A stretch of DNA of 64,000 bases, taken from positions 1 through 64,000 of the forward strand of contig MWCA01000014.1 in NCBI GenBank assembly GCA_002069785.1, in the 5' to 3' direction. Shown here in pieces: positions 46,509 to 55,126 of this stretch. This DNA comes from Lentisphaerae bacterium ADurb.Bin242 (GTDB lineage Bacteria; Verrucomicrobiota; Lentisphaeria; Victivallales; UBA1829). The position numbers and the translations under genes were made by a program. The notes under the pieces are model-generated. The model was not told where the DNA came from and did not search any database. It was given only the letters and a program-made list of their open reading frames with translations. Every line of letters starts with the position of its first letter. Positions within the stretch are counted from its first letter, which is position 1.

Positions 46509-49500
46509 ATGGACAAGCTGTTTTGCGGGGGATTTCTGCTGATTTTTGCCTTATCTCTTTTGGCCGGGGGCTCGTTTCATGCTTCCTTCGACAAGGATTT
46601 CCCGGCCCATTCGCCGGACGGGAGGGAAATCATCGCGATCGCGAAAAATCTCAAGCTCGTTCCTGGCATAAAAGGAAATGGCGTTCATGTCCCGGAAAAC
46701 GGGGTATTGGTTTTTCCGGCGGACGGTATTTTCAATAAGGACAGAGGCAGTATCGTTTTCTGGCTGAAATCAGACCGGACACCGTGGGGAACGAGCAATT
46801 TCCGCGATCGAGACAAAGACATTGAAGGCATCTGGACAGATGAAGTGGAGTCGTCTCCGTTCAACCGCAATTTGCTGAAAAGCGGAAATATCAGCCTTTT
46901 ATTCAACAGCTATGTGAAGAGTCAGATTGCCGGCGGACTCATGGAGATATCCTTTCGCAAACAGCTTTATGCAGGAGAATGGCATATGGTTGCCCTGACG
47001 TATGACAGGAAGGGCGTGATCCGTTATTATTTTGACGGTCTCATGGTCCATGTGATTGCGGCGGGTGGCGAACCGGTCGTCGCCGGAAAAAACATGGAGC
47101 TGGGGAAAACCGACAGCTTCAGCGGATTTGAAGGAACGCTGGATGAATTCTCCGTTTATCAGGAGGAACTGTCGCCGGATGCGGTTGCGGCGCTTTATGC
47201 GAAACACCGGCCTTACCGTCTTGAGTTGCTGGACTATGCGCTCGAAGCGGGGAAAGAAAGCAGGATCCGGTTCCGCGTTCGAAATCTCACCGGAAAACCG
47301 TTGAAACGTACCATCGATATTGACGGACGGGGTATCGATCTTGATCTTGCACCCGGAGAATTGAAGGAGTTGACCCTGAATGTAAGGCCGGAAGCTGTCG
47401 GCGGGTTCCGGATTGTTTGTGAAAAGGATTCCGTAAACATGCAGATTTTCGAGCTTTATGCGCTTGCTCCCGAAATACGGGAAACGGCAAAGAGCGGTGA
47501 AATCAGGAAAAGACTGCTCCGGGAAATCGATTGTACAGCCACTCCTCCCCGGAATGGATATTCCGACAATGGAACCCGTGTCGTCAACCACTGTTACCGG
47601 GAGGCCATCGACGCCATGACCGGGGTCGGCTTTTTTTACCGTTTTGAGATTGAAAATCAAGGCAACCCGCACTGGGTTGAAGTGGAATATCCGGATGATG
47701 CCAAACGCGAATTCAGCGTCAATGTCTTTTATCGCAATTACGGGCGGATTTTCGGCGGGACACTCGACTGCATGGGAATTCTGACCGGCGGGGATCACCA
47801 CATTACCAATACGATGAAAACCAAATCCCTGCTGTTTTGGCCGGACGCTCCGGAAATCACGGTGGGCGTCATGGGCTACAAGAGAATTCCGTTATCCAAA
47901 CCGGCGGCGGCATCGAAGATCCGGCTGTATGTCAATGACGGTCCTTTGCCCGAGGCGGCAATCACGCCACAGGGGCGTTCAATCGGAATATGGGACGAGG
48001 ACCCGACCATGGATTCCGGACTGGCATTCACTCATGCGATCAATTTCAAGGATTCCACGCTCGAGAATTATGCCATCAAATGGCAGAGGATCATCGATTA
48101 CATGCGTTTTATGGGGATCAATGTGTGGAACATTAAAGTCGTCGACTACAACGGAGACGCAACCGGCATGAAAGCGACGCTTGAAAATACTTCGCCGCAA
48201 CTCTCCAGCGAAGGGCGTCTGCCTGGATGGGATTCTCTCGGAGCCTTCATGCTGGACCGTGCGGGCATGGATTTCTATGCCCGGATAAATCATCGTGCGA
48301 TTTTCTGGGTGGACCGTCCCACCTGGTTCGCCCGCCTCGGCGGACTGGACAACCAGGAAAAGTTATATCATATCGATGCCTCGGGACAGCCGGTCAAAGA
48401 ACCCAATTACCTCCATCCCGCCGCGCTGAAGGCCTATCAGAGGCTGATCGCCGCCTATCGTGACAAATTCGGCAAATATAAACATTTCAGGGGAATCACC
48501 CTGAACGAAGAGCATGATCCGTCATTCGGTTCGATCAGGAACGGTTACGACAACGCGACCACCTCTCTGTTCGAAAAGGAAACCGGGATCGCCATCCCCG
48601 GAAAAACACCGCGGGAAAGAGCTGGCTGGCTCCTGAAAAACGTCCGGGAGCAATGGATCCGCTGGCGTTGCAAAAAGACGGCTCAATTCGTTCGGAAATT
48701 AGTGGAAACCATCCGGGCGGGCGGACATGACGATTTAACGATCCAGTATTGGATTCCTGCGAGATACTTTCTGAGCGGTCTGGAAAACTGGCCGAAGTAT
48801 GATGCCGGAAAAGCTCTCCTTGAAATCGGTATCGATCCCGCTATGCTGAGAGAGATCCCGGGGCTTCAGCTTGTTCCATCCGTCCGCCCCGATTACTGGC
48901 GGCACATGAACAAAGCCAGCTCCGACGAACCCCATCTGATCTTTTCTCCGGAATTTGCCGCCGTATTCAAAGGCGAAAAAAATCCAGTCGTCAACGTGTT
49001 CCGTCACAGCAATCTGGAAATCTATCCGGACATTGTGCCGGATGCGGACAAAGCGGGCTTCAAATTCAAACCGTTCTGGGCGCCGGTCGGAACCAATACC
49101 CGGGATACCCGGTTTTATTCATACGCAACGCCACATCCCAACAGTGAATTCGCCCTCGAAACCATGGTGCATTTTATGGCCGAACTGGATGCACAGTTCA
49201 TTTTCCATGGATGGTGGGGAATGGTTGAAAGCGGAGAGAATGAGCTTTTTCGTAATTTCTATACGGCGTTCCGCAACATTCCCGCCGGTAAATTCGAACT
49301 TGCTCCGGGCATCAATGACCCGGTTGCCGTAAGGGTCGGCGAAAGCGGGTATTATCTGGTCAATCGTGAAGGGTATCCTGTCACGCTGGACATGGTGGTT
49401 GATTCCGAAAAGAAAACCCGCAGGCTCAATGGCAGTGAAATTGTCTATGTGAAGACTCCGCACCGTCCACAGATCGCCGTTACCGGCGTAAGCATTCCGG

Positions 49501-51038
49501 AACAGGAAGTCAGACATCTGAATTCGCAGTTGACCAGACTTGAGTCGGCAAGGAAGAAAAATCCTTCCAATCCTAAATTCAACCCGCTGATTTCCGAGGT
49601 CCGGAAGGCGTTAGAGGAAAAGAGATACAGCCGAGTCCGGCATCTGATGTTGACGGGGACTGCCCGCGAAGCGTTAAATGAGCAGCCTCTTGTTGCAGCA
49701 GCGTCCTTCTGCTGGCTGAAGAAAAGCATCACCGTGTCTCTATACAACATCGGTCCGGATCCCTTCGAAGGCACGATTGGCGTCGATTCATGTCCGGAAA
49801 AATTCAAAGTGCTTGACGGCACTCAAAAAGTGTCCCGGCTTAATGCCGGAGAGAAGGCCCGTGTCATATTCAGATTTGAAGGGAAGGAACTTCCCGGACA
49901 ACATGACATTTTCAAATTCGCGGTTGAAGGCAATGGCGTGAAGGAGGTGTTTCCATGGACCTTCAATACACGTTTTGCGACGGAGCAGGATTTTGAGCAG
50001 TCTTTTTACCAATCAGCCCTGAGTCTGCGTTGGAGTACCGGACTGACCGGAGAAAAATATGAAGCGGTCAAAATCGACAGCGGAGGTAAAGAACTTCATG
50101 TCCGCTATACTTTGCAATGGAACCGGAAAAGCAGTGGAGTCCGTTTTTATGCGGAAGTCGACGATCCCGACTTCATTCCGCCGAAAAGACGCGGGCATAT
50201 GTATGATGCCGCCGATTCAATTCAGATTTATTTCGACCAGGCCAACAATGCCATGGCAAAATACACCGGTTATGATGCGGATGATGTCGTTTTCCAGCTT
50301 GGCCTGCTCGATGGAAAACCGGAGGTTTTTCAGGAATATCCCGCAAGTAAAGTGATCGAAGACATCCCCTTGACGATTACCCGTGAAAAAGGAAAAACCG
50401 TTTATGACGCGTTCATCCCCCGGAAATATCTGCCGCGGGCCAATCTGAAGCCGGGCGGGACAATCGGCTTCGGGATTCTTGTCAACCAACGTATGAAAAG
50501 TCGGAACGGAGGAGAATATACAATCGCTTTTACGGAGAACGGCTCCCCCTATCTTCATCCGGAAAACTGGGTAGACTGGCATTTTTCAGCCCGGCGGCCG
50601 AATTCGTTTGCCACAATTGAAGTCAAGCCGGAAGGGACGCTAGAACTTACCGCTGTTTCCGGTCTGAAACCGGACGGCAGATCGTACAAGTCAACTTCTC
50701 CGGAACTGGGCGAAAAAGTCTCTGCCTTCACAGTGGGCTTCACGCCATTTTCCGACGGTGAAGTCATGTTGACGCTCGACAATCCATGGAATTCCACCGC
50801 ATTATACACGAAAATCGAAGCGGATGGAGCGAACATTGTCAACGGCACTTTCTCAGAATACCACAGGACGGGTGTACCAAAAGGCTGGCAATATCATCAG
50901 GGCCTGATGCCGGAATTCACAGGAAACGGCGTAAGGGTGGTCACTCCGCGGGTCCTTTATCAGAAAATCCGTGTTAAAAAGAATGTACCGGTGACAATAA
51001 CCGTAAGCGCCATGCTCCCGGAAGAAGCCGTAGAGTAA
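46509..51038 (+). CDS. Very large secreted LamG-containing protein, putative glycoside hydrolase
   Basis: A 1509-residue exported protein. The start at 46509 has GAGG seven bases upstream and a signal peptide (MDKLFCGGFLLIFALSLLAGG). A LamG/concanavalin-like domain spans about 20-230 ('GTLDEFSVYQEELSPDAVAALY' near 208). A region of about 480-930 looks like a TIM barrel: 'IIDYMRFMGINVWNIKVVDYNG' near 530, 'GITLNEEHDPSFGS' near 660-674 with candidate catalytic acids, and 'FHGWWGMVESGE' near 900. A helical stretch near 1004-1047 is followed by a CBM9-like module (about 1155-1310, 'YDAADSIQIYFDQANNAM'). I do not recognise a named family for the barrel. It stands alone between two LacI-controlled loci. 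Confidence 0.75.
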   Translation: MDKLFCGGFLLIFALSLLAGGSFHASFDKDFPAHSPDGREIIAIAKNLKLVPGIKGNGVHVPENGVLVFPADGIFNKDRGSIVFWLKSDRTPWGTSNFRDRDKDIEGIWTDEVESSPFNRNLLKSGNISLLFNSYVKSQIAGGLMEISFRKQLYAGEWHMVALTYDRKGVIRYYFDGLMVHVIAAGGEPVVAGKNMELGKTDSFSGFEGTLDEFSVYQEELSPDAVAALYAKHRPYRLELLDYALEAGKESRIRFRVRNLTGKPLKRTIDIDGRGIDLDLAPGELKELTLNVRPEAVGGFRIVCEKDSVNMQIFELYALAPEIRETAKSGEIRKRLLREIDCTATPPRNGYSDNGTRVVNHCYREAIDAMTGVGFFYRFEIENQGNPHWVEVEYPDDAKREFSVNVFYRNYGRIFGGTLDCMGILTGGDHHITNTMKTKSLLFWPDAPEITVGVMGYKRIPLSKPAAASKIRLYVNDGPLPEAAITPQGRSIGIWDEDPTMDSGLAFTHAINFKDSTLENYAIKWQRIIDYMRFMGINVWNIKVVDYNGDATGMKATLENTSPQLSSEGRLPGWDSLGAFMLDRAGMDFYARINHRAIFWVDRPTWFARLGGLDNQEKLYHIDASGQPVKEPNYLHPAALKAYQRLIAAYRDKFGKYKHFRGITLNEEHDPSFGSIRNGYDNATTSLFEKETGIAIPGKTPRERAGWLLKNVREQWIRWRCKKTAQFVRKLVETIRAGGHDDLTIQYWIPARYFLSGLENWPKYDAGKALLEIGIDPAMLREIPGLQLVPSVRPDYWRHMNKASSDEPHLIFSPEFAAVFKGEKNPVVNVFRHSNLEIYPDIVPDADKAGFKFKPFWAPVGTNTRDTRFYSYATPHPNSEFALETMVHFMAELDAQFIFHGWWGMVESGENELFRNFYTAFRNIPAGKFELAPGINDPVAVRVGESGYYLVNREGYPVTLDMVVDSEKKTRRLNGSEIVYVKTPHRPQIAVTGVSIPEQEVRHLNSQLTRLESARKKNPSNPKFNPLISEVRKALEEKRYSRVRHLMLTGTAREALNEQPLVAAASFCWLKKSITVSLYNIGPDPFEGTIGVDSCPEKFKVLDGTQKVSRLNAGEKARVIFRFEGKELPGQHDIFKFAVEGNGVKEVFPWTFNTRFATEQDFEQSFYQSALSLRWSTGLTGEKYEAVKIDSGGKELHVRYTLQWNRKSSGVRFYAEVDDPDFIPPKRRGHMYDAADSIQIYFDQANNAMAKYTGYDADDVVFQLGLLDGKPEVFQEYPASKVIEDIPLTITREKGKTVYDAFIPRKYLPRANLKPGGTIGFGILVNQRMKSRNGGEYTIAFTENGSPYLHPENWVDWHFSARRPNSFATIEVKPEGTLELTAVSGLKPDGRSYKSTSPELGEKVSAFTVGFTPFSDGEVMLTLDNPWNSTALYTKIEADGANIVNGTFSEYHRTGVPKGWQYHQGLMPEFTGNGVRVVTPRVLYQKIRVKKNVPVTITVSAMLPEEAVE

Positions 51039-51283
51039 AAACAATCAGTCCGCAGTCTGTAAATCCAATTGTTTTTTGGCATATTTTTCGAACGCATCCG
51101 GAAATCCAGGAGCCGCCCATTGTTCTGAACTTCGATTTTTAACATTGCCAAAGGGAAAAAACCGATGCCCGTACAGTGCGCCTGTATGCGGAAAATTCTG
51201 CTGATTCTCCGGTCCATGGTAGTCGAAAACCGTCTCTTCAACGAAAATTTTTCAAAAAAAGTGAAAAAAATCCCTTGATTTTA
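51039..51283. other. Intergenic region before LacI 3
   Basis: No gene is supported here. The sequence becomes strongly A/T-rich from about 51240, leading into the promoter of LacI 3. No clear terminator for the upstream gene was found. Confidence 0.4.
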
Positions 51284-51323
51284 AACACACCATCTTGACA
51301 ATGTAATCAAGAAGTGTTACTTT
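51284..51323 (+). promoter_or_regulatory. Strong promoter of the LacI 3 operon within a nested inverted repeat
   Basis: TTGACA (51295-51300) and TACTTT (51318-51323) are exactly 17 bases apart. Around the -35 box, inner arms CTTGA/TCAAG (51294-51298, 51307-51311) and outer arms AACAC/GTGTT (51284-51288, 51314-51318) form an inverted repeat that could be an operator, although it lacks the central CG of the other two. Confidence 0.6.
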
Positions 51324-51368
51324 GTCGATGGAATGATAGCACGCAACATCAGAAAGGATTTAGCTGAC

Positions 51369-52376
51369 ATGATGTCAAAGAATAAAACGGCAACCCTTAT
51401 GGAAGTGGCGAGACTGGCCGGCGTCTGCCGGTCAGCCGCGGGCAAGGTGCTGAATGGAACCGGCGGTTCGATCCGGGTCGGGTCCGCGGCGCGGGAACGG
51501 GTCACGGAAGCGGCCCGGAAACTGAAATACCGTCCCAATATGGCGGGAGCGGTATTGGCGGGAGGAGATTCGAGGCTGATCGGCGTGATCCTGGATTCCC
51601 AGGGACATTATCGGAATCTCCGGCTTCTGATCGAACTGGAAGCACTGTGCACGGAAAACGGGTATCAACTGCTGACTTGTTTTTCGCACGACAATCCGCG
51701 GGTGATGTCCCGCAATTACTCCATGCTGATGCGTTACGGCGTTACCGGCGTCATTTGCTGTGCGCATGATTATCCCGGACTCATTTCCGAAGTGGAAGCG
51801 ATTTTCGACGACGGCGGACGCGTCGTTTTCATGGAGAAGCCGGAATTCGAAGCGGAAAATTATGTGGAGACAAAACGGACAAACGCATTCCGGAAAATGA
51901 TTTCTTCCGCTCTTGCATCGGGGTATCGGCGAATCGGAGCGGTTCACGGGGATTCGATATGGTCATCCGAACGCAAGCTGCGCAATGAATTCCGTCAGGC
52001 CCTCTCTGATTGCGGAATCGAACCGGATGACCGTTTTCTGTACCAATACTCCGAGGAAGCCGGCACGGCGGAACGCTGCGGGGAGGCCATGCGCCGTCTG
52101 ATTCTTCCGCAAAAACCGGATTTTCTTTTCGTGCACGACGCGCCAAGCGCCGTGTTTCTCCAGAACCTCATCCGGGAAGCCGGACTTGAAGTCACTCTTC
52201 ACGGCGGCGACGACGATCCCGTTTTTTCCGGATTTCTGCCGCGTACCGGCTCGCTGGACCCCCATTACCGGCGCATTGCGGAACTGCTTTTTGAAACCGC
52301 TTCCGGCAAACGTCCGGAATGCCGGGAAACCGTCGAAACTGTTTTTCGCAGAAATTCGATAAGACGTAAACGGTAG
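51369..52376 (+). CDS. LacI-family transcription regulator 3
   Basis: A 335-residue regulator. 'TLMEVARLAGVCRSAAGKVLNGTGG' (about residues 9-33) is the helix-turn-helix; the second recognition-helix residues (Cys-Arg-Ser-Ala-Ala) differ from the common S-x-x-T-V-S form. 'ARKLKYRPNMAGAVLAGGDSRLIGVI' leads into the sensor domain, which includes 'SGYRRIGAVHGDSIWSSERKLRNEF'. The start at 51369 has AAAGGA ten bases upstream and lies downstream of the predicted transcription start. The next gene begins six bases after the stop, so this regulator probably controls the two downstream glycosidase-like genes. Confidence 0.88.
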   Translation: MMSKNKTATLMEVARLAGVCRSAAGKVLNGTGGSIRVGSAARERVTEAARKLKYRPNMAGAVLAGGDSRLIGVILDSQGHYRNLRLLIELEALCTENGYQLLTCFSHDNPRVMSRNYSMLMRYGVTGVICCAHDYPGLISEVEAIFDDGGRVVFMEKPEFEAENYVETKRTNAFRKMISSALASGYRRIGAVHGDSIWSSERKLRNEFRQALSDCGIEPDDRFLYQYSEEAGTAERCGEAMRRLILPQKPDFLFVHDAPSAVFLQNLIREAGLEVTLHGGDDDPVFSGFLPRTGSLDPHYRRIAELLFETASGKRPECRETVETVFRRNSIRRKR

Positions 52377-52382
52377 TGCACT

Positions 52383-55103
52383 ATGGACAAAACTCATCTT
52401 GAAACATTTGCTTTTCTGCCGCGTCCGGGCCGGGAATCCATGACGTTCATGGAAGAACTGCGGAGACCGCTCCGTTATTCCTTCCGTCCCGGCGGAGGAT
52501 GTCCGGATGGAATTGCATCTGGTTGTCTGGCGGAAGGGGCTGCTATTTCCCTTGATTTTTCCTGTATTCCCGGCGGGGTTCCGGAAACCGCATTTGAATC
52601 ATTGCGCCGGGTTCTCGCCGCCAGGGAAATTCCGGAAACAGACCATGGATATCCCCTTCGTTTCGTTTGTGACCGCACGCTTGAACATGAGGAATATTCC
52701 GTTGCGGTCAAGCCCGGCGGAGCCACGGTCGCCGCTTCCGATTCCGATGGATTGCGGCGTGCAATTTATTTTCTCGAAGACCGTATCCGCGAGACGGAAG
52801 GCAAAAGTGCAACACTCGGCGTCTGGAGGCGCAAACCATTCATCAAACGACGGATCTCCCGTTGTTTTTTCGGTCCGACTTACCGGCCTCCGTTCTGCAT
52901 CGATGAACTGATGAATGATATAAACTATTATCCGGAAGAATATTTGAACCGGCTTGCCCACGAGGGAATCAACGGTTTGTGGCTCACCCTGTATTTCCGC
53001 GATCTGCCGTCCCGTATTTTTCCGAACCGCGGCGCCGATGCGGAAAAACGCTTCGCCAAACTCCGCGAAACCGTGGAACGGTGCGAAAAATACGGGATAA
53101 AAATCTATGTGTTCCTGTGCGAACCAAAGCTGTGGGGAAACGCTTCTTTCGCGATTCCGGAAAGCGAGACAACCGCCCATCCGGAACTGGTCGCCGACAA
53201 GGTGGGAAACTTCCGGTGCTTCTGTAACTGGAGTCCGACAGCGGAACGGTACATCGAGGAATCTGTCACCCGGCTTTTCCATGCGGTACCGAAACTGGGC
53301 GGTATGATCAACATCATGCTGGGGGAGGATAACGGTTCCTGCGTCAGCTACCAGGTGTCCCGTGAAATTCCGGGACAGCGCAGGAATGGTCCCTGTCCCG
53401 CCGAATGCAAAGGAAAAAGCACCGCCGCCGTCTACCGGAGATTCGCGGAACTTTTCAGCCGGCCGATGAAACGCATCAGTCCGGATGCTGAATTCATCGG
53501 GTGGTTCTACACCCCGGCCCAGCGGGACGGTTCGGCTTTTTCACAGCGTCTTTCGGATGCCGTTTCGGAGTGGCCGGGCGACGTCGGAATCATGTTCAAT
53601 TTCGAGTCCGGCGGCATTGCCCGGCAGCTCGGACGCGCCCGGAATGTTTTCGATTATTCGCTTGCATTTGCCGGTCCGTCGGAACTTTTCCGCCACGTTG
53701 CCGCAAAAACGGCAAAACCCGCGGCGAAGCTTCAAGTCGGATGTTCCCATGAGGACGCATCCGTTCCGTTTATCCCGGTTCCGGGACATTTGTACAGGAA
53801 GTATCGGGCCATGAAAAGCCTTGGAGTCTGCGCCGCGATGCAGTGCTGGTATTTCGGCAACTATCCCGGTCTCATGAACAAGGCGGCGGGGGAACTCTCG
53901 TTCCTGCCGTTTCCGAAAAGCCGGGAAAAATTTCTCCTTGAACTCGCCAAACCCGATTGGGGACGTGACGCCACACGCGTTGCCGAGGCATGGAAATGGT
54001 TTTCGCGAGGATATGAAAACTTTCCCGCCAATATCGCATTCGCCTGGTACGGCCCTCTGCACCATTCGATCGTATGGCCTCTTCATCTTTTCCCGGTGGA
54101 TGAACCGCTGGCTCCGAGCTGGCTTCTGGAAAATTACCCCCGCGTGAGCGGTGACCGTGTGGGAGAATGTCTTGTGTATCAGCACACTCTTCCGGAAGCC
54201 GTTACTCTTTGCCGGAAAATGCGCGACAACTGGAAAAAAGGTTCTTCGTTGCTGAAACCGCTTGTCGGCCGGTATGCCGGCGATCCGGACCGCTCCGCCG
54301 ACCTCATGCTTGCCGAAGCCATCGAACTCCAGATGGAAAGCACGCTCGGCATGCTGGAATTCTATTCGCTTCGCGAGGACATGTTTTACGAGCATCGCAA
54401 CCATCTCGTTGCCATGCGGAAAATCGTGGAAGCCGAAATAGATCATTCCCTGACCATGGCTGAACTGTGCCGGCGGGATTCCCGGCTCGGATATCATTCC
54501 GAAGCGGAGGGATACCTTTTCTATCCGGAAAAACTGTTGAAACGGGTTCAGCTCCTGAAGGAGCTTCTGGAAGTTGACTTCCCGAAATTCAATCCTGACG
54601 CGGAATTCATCGATGAATACACCGGAAAAACGGTTCGCGGTCCGTCCGCATGCGCTCCGTTCGGCTGTTTCGGCGAAAAACAGCCGTTCGGCCCCGGTAT
54701 GAACTGGTGCGCGTCACACGACGGAAAAACCCTTTCCCTGAAGCTGGAAGGAACCCTGAAACGGGAATTCCTGATTGAGATTGAAGCTTGCCGGTTATGG
54801 CCGGCGCTCACCATGCGCTTCGACGCATCCGGCCGGGGAGAACTCGACACTTTTGTATTGCGGGCGCCGGAAACGCCGAAGGTGACGGAGAGAGACGGGG
54901 TGCTGACAATAACGTTTCCGCTTGAAATGTTCCAGGGATTCCGGCGGGAAGGATTTCCGATGCGGATCAACCTCCGCGGAAAAGATTTTGCCTGGGTGGA
55001 ATATCAGCCGGTTCCCTCGCGTCTGCTGCATGACGACTTCAATCCGAAGTGTGCCGGATGGCTGATCCTGGAACCGGAGCAATCGAAAAAAATAAATCTT
55101 TAA
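52383..55103 (+). CDS. Large cytoplasmic glycosidase-like protein of unrecognised family
   Basis: A 906-residue protein without a signal peptide. Residues about 80-140 ('RFVCDRTLEHEEYSVAVKPGGATVAASDSDGLRRAIYFLEDRI') match the small alpha/beta domain that precedes the barrel in GH20, GH67 and related hydrolases. A barrel-like region follows ('YLNRLAHEGINGLWLTLYFRDLP', 'EKYGIKIYVFLCEPKLWG', 'GGMINIMLGEDNGSCVSY'). The C-terminal 200 residues are helical and then beta-rich. No standard GH20 or GH67 catalytic motif is evident, so the activity is unknown. It begins six bases after LacI 3 with no clear ribosome site, which suggests translational coupling. Confidence 0.75.
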   Translation: MDKTHLETFAFLPRPGRESMTFMEELRRPLRYSFRPGGGCPDGIASGCLAEGAAISLDFSCIPGGVPETAFESLRRVLAAREIPETDHGYPLRFVCDRTLEHEEYSVAVKPGGATVAASDSDGLRRAIYFLEDRIRETEGKSATLGVWRRKPFIKRRISRCFFGPTYRPPFCIDELMNDINYYPEEYLNRLAHEGINGLWLTLYFRDLPSRIFPNRGADAEKRFAKLRETVERCEKYGIKIYVFLCEPKLWGNASFAIPESETTAHPELVADKVGNFRCFCNWSPTAERYIEESVTRLFHAVPKLGGMINIMLGEDNGSCVSYQVSREIPGQRRNGPCPAECKGKSTAAVYRRFAELFSRPMKRISPDAEFIGWFYTPAQRDGSAFSQRLSDAVSEWPGDVGIMFNFESGGIARQLGRARNVFDYSLAFAGPSELFRHVAAKTAKPAAKLQVGCSHEDASVPFIPVPGHLYRKYRAMKSLGVCAAMQCWYFGNYPGLMNKAAGELSFLPFPKSREKFLLELAKPDWGRDATRVAEAWKWFSRGYENFPANIAFAWYGPLHHSIVWPLHLFPVDEPLAPSWLLENYPRVSGDRVGECLVYQHTLPEAVTLCRKMRDNWKKGSSLLKPLVGRYAGDPDRSADLMLAEAIELQMESTLGMLEFYSLREDMFYEHRNHLVAMRKIVEAEIDHSLTMAELCRRDSRLGYHSEAEGYLFYPEKLLKRVQLLKELLEVDFPKFNPDAEFIDEYTGKTVRGPSACAPFGCFGEKQPFGPGMNWCASHDGKTLSLKLEGTLKREFLIEIEACRLWPALTMRFDASGRGELDTFVLRAPETPKVTERDGVLTITFPLEMFQGFRREGFPMRINLRGKDFAWVEYQPVPSRLLHDDFNPKCAGWLILEPEQSKKINL

Positions 55104-55126
55104 AATTGTCAAGGAAAGTTTTCAAA

